A stretch of 8,874 nt of DNA from NCBI GenBank assembly GCA_021299565.1, contig JAJTHA010000175.1, positions 1-8,874 of the forward strand, written 5' to 3'. This DNA is from Candidatus Caenarcanales bacterium. GTDB lineage: Bacteria; Cyanobacteriota; Vampirovibrionia; LMEP-6097. Every line of letters begins with the position of its first letter. The stretch's first letter is position 1. The notes beneath the pieces are model-generated. The model saw nothing but the letters and a program-made list of their open reading frames with translations, was not told the origin of the DNA and did no database searches. Shown in pieces: positions 6,170 to 8,874 of this stretch. A program made the position numbers and the translations under genes.

Positions 6170-6193
6170 CAAGTTAAGGATTTCTGTTACTAT
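6166..6193 (+). promoter_or_regulatory. Candidate sigF promoter, leaderless
   Basis: -35 GTGACA (6166-6171, 5 of 6), 16-nt spacer, extended -10 TGT-TACTAT (hexamer 6188-6193, 4 of 6). It ends 8 nt before the ATG at 6202, so transcription should begin within a base or two of the start codon. The only AGGA nearby (6176-6179) is too far upstream to act as a Shine-Dalgarno. Confidence 0.5.
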
Positions 6194-6201
6194 GTATCAA
6201 G

Positions 6202-7122
6202 ATGGCGAGTCAAAAAGAAGACAATTTCATAAAAAACGAACAAGCCCAGGAATTGCACAGACTTCTCGCCAAATACAAAAAGACTCAAGATAAGCGCGCT
6301 CGCGATAAGATTGTCGAACAAAATTTTAATTTAGTAAAAAAAATCGCTCATGGTCTTGCTCGTCGTAGCACTGACCCTGTGGATGATTTGATTCAAATTG
6401 GTTCAATTGGATTAATTAAAGCAATTGAATATTTTAACCCAGATGCTGGTGCCAAATTTACCACTTATGCAACGCATCTCATCACTGGTGAAATCAGACA
6501 TTATCTAAGAGACAAAACTTCTATGATAAGAGCTCCGCGTGAATTGCAAGAGTTGAGTTTTAGGATAAATAAAATCGTCGAAAGACTGAGAGGTGAGTTC
6601 GGTCGTGATCCAACTGACTTGGAAATTGCTGAAGTTTTACAAGATGTTAAACAAAACAAAATTCATGAAGCTTATGAAGTAGATAGAAGACGCACTCTGG
6701 TTTCTCTTGATCAAACGCTTTCATCAGGCTCATCAGCGGGAGAGAACGATACCAATCTTATTGATACTTTGATGGATATCAAAGAACATAAGAAGAACGA
6801 TACCCGTGAAGAGTTTTTGATTATCGAAGAATTGATAGGCAAACTTAAAGAACCTCTTGCACAAATTATCGATTTGATTTTTTTCCAAGATATTCCTCAA
6901 GCAGAAGTCGCTCAATTGCTAGGCATCTCTCAGATGCAGGTTTCTAGAAGACTAAAAAAAGCAACTTCGGCTTTGCAAGAGCTAATCAATAATGCTAATT
7001 TACAAAACAGTAAACAACCTATTATGGAAGATTTTGTAGAGACCGAAAACGGTAAGCGTGTTTCGAGATCAAGTCTTGGTGCTAAATTACAAGCGCAGAA
7101 AGGCTCTCCAAATTCGCTATAA
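6202..7122 (+). CDS. sigF-like: Sigma-70 family RNA polymerase sigma factor, SigF/SigB/SigG type (group 3)
   Basis: An alternative sigma factor that directs RNA polymerase to a dedicated promoter set. Region 2 spans about residues 36-106 with DDLIQIGSIGLIKAIEYFNP and FTTYATHLITGEIRHYLRDK (2.3-2.4); region 3 follows at about 110-160 (APRELQELSFRINK, GRDPTDLEIAEVL); region 4 is at about 205-262, with the helix-turn-helix AEVAQLLGISQMQVSRRLKKA. Region 1.1 and the group 1 non-conserved insert are absent, as expected for group 3. About 44 residues follow region 4, polar and basic, longer than in typical SigB/SigF proteins. No RsbW-type anti-sigma or anti-anti-sigma gene lies beside it. It is divergent from fabH and 8 nt ahead of proS. 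The ATG at 6202 is supported by the promoter position. Confidence 0.92.
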   Translation: MASQKEDNFIKNEQAQELHRLLAKYKKTQDKRARDKIVEQNFNLVKKIAHGLARRSTDPVDDLIQIGSIGLIKAIEYFNPDAGAKFTTYATHLITGEIRHYLRDKTSMIRAPRELQELSFRINKIVERLRGEFGRDPTDLEIAEVLQDVKQNKIHEAYEVDRRRTLVSLDQTLSSGSSAGENDTNLIDTLMDIKEHKKNDTREEFLIIEELIGKLKEPLAQIIDLIFFQDIPQAEVAQLLGISQMQVSRRLKKATSALQELINNANLQNSKQPIMEDFVETENGKRVSRSSLGAKLQAQKGSPNSL

Positions 7123-7123
7123 T
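7118..7123 (+). promoter_or_regulatory. -10 box of proS inside the end of sigF
   Basis: Perfect TATAAT whose fourth base completes the overlap with the sigF stop codon (TAA 7120-7122). It ends 7 nt before the GTG at 7131, and no Shine-Dalgarno is present. No -35 hexamer is recognisable, so its strength is uncertain and read-through from sigF is also possible. Confidence 0.45.
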
Positions 7124-7130
7124 CATATAA

Positions 7131-8603
7131 GTGAGTAATTTACAAGAACAAAAAAACAAACCAGATGCTGGAAAAAATTTAGCAAACGCTGAAAGTATTC
7201 TGGCTGACATTGCAATCAACGCACAATTGGCTGATTATAGTCCCGTCAAAGGCTGCATGGTAATAAGACCTTATGGTTATAGTATCTGGGACAATATCAA
7301 AAATATTTTAGACAAAAGAATCAAAGAAACCGGTCACGAAAATGCATATTTCCCTATGCTAGTCCCTGAGAGCTTTTTGCAAAAAGAAGCAGAGCACGTA
7401 GAGGGATTCGCACCTGAATGCGCAGTTGTTACTCATGCTGGTGGCAAAGAACTTGCTGAGAAATATGTTTTGAGACCAACATCAGAAACCATAATCAATT
7501 ATATGTTTGCCAAGTGGATCAGCTCTTATAGAGATCTGCCTCTCAAAATCAATCAATGGGCAAATGTTGTTAGATGGGAAATGCGCACAAGATTGTTCTT
7601 GCGTACAACAGAGTTTTTGTGGCAAGAAGGTCACACTTGTCATGCTACTTGGAAAGAAGCACAAGAAGAGACTTTGATGATGCTTCAAGAATACAAAAAA
7701 TTATTAGAAGATTATTTGGCAATTCCAGTTTTCACAGGCAAAAAAACTGAATCAGAAAAATTTGCCGGAGCTGAGTCTACGTATACTATTGAAGCTTTGA
7801 TGCGAGACGGCAAAGCTTTGCAAGCTGGTACTTCTCACAATCTTGGGCAAAATTTTGCAAAAGCTTTTGAGACAAAATTTACAAACGAAAACAATCAATT
7901 GGATTTCGCTTATCAAACAAGCTGGGGTGTTAGTACTAGATTAGTGGGAGCTCTTGTGATGGGACATCATGATGAAGTGGGATTGATATTGCCTCCAAGA
8001 ATTGCACCTTATCAAGTTGTTTTAATTCCTATACTTAAGCGCAATGAAGACAATAGTTCTCTTGTGGCTCATCTCAAAACTATTAACGATGAATTACAAG
8101 CACTTGGCATCACTACCAAAATTGATGCTAGAGACAATATCAGCCAAGGTATAAAATTTAATGAATACGAGCAAAAAGGTGTCCCTGTCAGGCTCGTAGT
8201 CGGACCAAATGACATGACAAACAATGTAGTTGAAATTCATAGAAGAGATATTCGTTCAAAGGATAAAGGTATAGCCAGAGAGGGCATAGCTAGTCATCTC
8301 AAAAATCTTTTGGAAGAAATTCAAGCTGGACTTTTGAAGCGAGCGATGGACTTTCGTAAAGAACATACAAGTCAAGCTAACACTATTGATGAGCTTGCTA
8401 GCATTTTGGAATCAAAAGGTGGATTTGTTAGAGCTATGTGGAATGGTGATGTGGCGATTGAACCATTGTTGAAAGAAAAATTTAAAGCTTCAATTAGATG
8501 TATGCCTGATGATAAGGAACTTGACGCATCAAAAGTGCCTTGTATTTTTTCTGGTCAAATTAGTGATAAAAATGTGGAGATATTGATTGCTAAAGCCTAT
8601 TAG
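7131..8603 (+). CDS. proS: Proline--tRNA ligase, archaeal/eukaryote-like type without editing insertion
   Basis: Class II synthetase that charges tRNA-Pro in the cytoplasm. The 490-residue length and order match the type that lacks the bacterial INS editing domain. Seen: YFPMLVPESFL (73-83), VLRPTSET (113-120), motif 2 RWEMRTRLFLRTTEFLWQEGHT (148-169), QAGTSHNLGQNFAKAF (231-246), motif 3 SWGVSTRLVGALVMGHHDE (264-282), the HGTP anticodon-binding domain (about 294-400) and the C-terminal domain ending in AKAY with the usual terminal Tyr. That last domain normally carries a Cys-rich zinc site; only Cys457 and Cys471 remain, so zinc binding is probably lost. The start is GTG at 7131, with TATAAT 7 nt upstream; the stop overlaps the next gene by 17 nt. 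Confidence 0.95.
   Translation: MSNLQEQKNKPDAGKNLANAESILADIAINAQLADYSPVKGCMVIRPYGYSIWDNIKNILDKRIKETGHENAYFPMLVPESFLQKEAEHVEGFAPECAVVTHAGGKELAEKYVLRPTSETIINYMFAKWISSYRDLPLKINQWANVVRWEMRTRLFLRTTEFLWQEGHTCHATWKEAQEETLMMLQEYKKLLEDYLAIPVFTGKKTESEKFAGAESTYTIEALMRDGKALQAGTSHNLGQNFAKAFETKFTNENNQLDFAYQTSWGVSTRLVGALVMGHHDEVGLILPPRIAPYQVVLIPILKRNEDNSSLVAHLKTINDELQALGITTKIDARDNISQGIKFNEYEQKGVPVRLVVGPNDMTNNVVEIHRRDIRSKDKGIAREGIASHLKNLLEEIQAGLLKRAMDFRKEHTSQANTIDELASILESKGGFVRAMWNGDVAIEPLLKEKFKASIRCMPDDKELDASKVPCIFSGQISDKNVEILIAKAY
8576..8580 (+). promoter_or_regulatory. Shine-Dalgarno of the gene at 8587 (decides a TTG start)
   Basis: GGAGA inside the last codons of proS, 6 nt before the TTG at 8587. Confidence 0.65.
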
Positions 8604-8874
8604 ATTTATTTTGTTATCATCATGTTTGTTTGCTCTTACCGTAAAAGCAGAAGAACAAACCCCTATGAGCACTGGTTTGCAAGAGCAAAGCTTTGAGAGT
8701 GAATTTAAAGCTATCGAATACGCAGAGCCACTTAGTAATACTATTGATTTCAAGAATGAGTTTTTTCAATCAATTAGAGTGCAGTTTTTGGGGATGGAAC
8801 AAGATATGGAAATCTATTTCGATCCATACGAATTAAAAGAAAAAACTCAAATCAACAGATCAAAAAACTATGAA
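8587..8874 (+). CDS. Secreted protein of unknown function, 5' part only
   Basis: An open frame of 96 codons that runs off the window end. Its product begins MLKPIRFILLSSCLFALTVKA, a textbook signal peptide with a basic start, hydrophobic core and a VKA|EE cleavage site after residue 21; LSSC at 10-13 looks like a lipobox but lies too early, so a lipoprotein is less likely. The mature part is acidic and polar with no domain I recognise; FFQSIRVQFLGMEQDMEIYFDPYEL suggests beta-strands. The TTG start is chosen because GGAGA lies 6 nt upstream, an in-frame stop lies just before it, and it places the signal peptide at the very N-terminus. It overlaps the end of proS by 17 nt, so the two are probably cotranscribed and coupled. 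Confidence 0.65.
   Translation, partial: MLKPIRFILLSSCLFALTVKAEEQTPMSTGLQEQSFESEFKAIEYAEPLSNTIDFKNEFFQSIRVQFLGMEQDMEIYFDPYELKEKTQINRSKNYE

Noticed and set aside
5932..6177. Plus-strand open frame across the fabH-sigF gap
   Set aside because: It runs through the fabH 5' end, the long palindrome and the inverted repeat; its Ser/Arg-rich product reflects those repeats rather than coding selection.
7482..7688. Minus-strand open frame inside proS
   Set aside because: Antisense shadow of conserved class II motif 2 region, with no independent start signal.
8529..8753. Minus-strand open frame across the end of proS
   Set aside because: It opposes proS and the signal-peptide gene, which has a strong start context; no family resemblance.

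Overview
The window is AT-rich bacterial DNA of chromosomal housekeeping type. The best guess for the source is a non-photosynthetic relative of cyanobacteria (Melainabacteria/Vampirovibrionia-like). This rests on three things: a polyprenyl synthase of the CrtE type directly followed by a divergent-PAP2 (DUF212) membrane protein, an arrangement I know from cyanobacteria; a group 3 SigF/SigB-type sigma factor; and base composition. The assignment is tentative, because no rRNA or other marker is present.

Layout. A small unknown gene (17-418, +) faces an APC-family amino-acid permease (425-2110, -). Upstream of the permease lies a 92-nt composite palindrome (2164-2255). Next, on the minus strand, comes a tightly packed set read from 4800 down to 2262: HicB-like, HicA-like, polyprenyl diphosphate synthase, DUF212/PAP2-like protein and an alpha/beta hydrolase, with overlaps or gaps of a few bases. 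A second palindrome of the same design (4870-4957) separates this set from fabH (5000-5989, -). A 212-bp intergenic region lies between fabH and a divergent sigma-factor gene (6202-7122, +). It holds a 122-nt imperfect palindrome, a perfect 12-bp inverted repeat and two back-to-back promoter candidates. proS (7131-8603, +) follows, and a secreted protein gene starts inside the end of proS at 8587 and runs off the window.

How it works together. fabH starts fatty-acid chains. The synthase makes C15-C20 isoprenyl diphosphate, and the DUF212 protein and hydrolase plausibly act on lipid intermediates, so much of the window concerns membrane lipids, next to a global regulator and a tRNA synthetase.

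The most interesting signals are regulatory. Five genes that lead transcripts carry a TAnnnT -10-like hexamer ending 7 or 8 nt before the start codon and no Shine-Dalgarno sequence, which suggests leaderless mRNAs. hicA, fabH and the last gene instead have clear Shine-Dalgarno sequences. The fabH/sigF divergent region looks like a shared control site, and fabH mRNA probably carries a large structured leader. The HicA-like toxin lacks its usual catalytic histidine. No CRISPR array, tRNA, rRNA, insertion sequence or phage gene was seen, and no intergenic stretch exceeds 300 bases.
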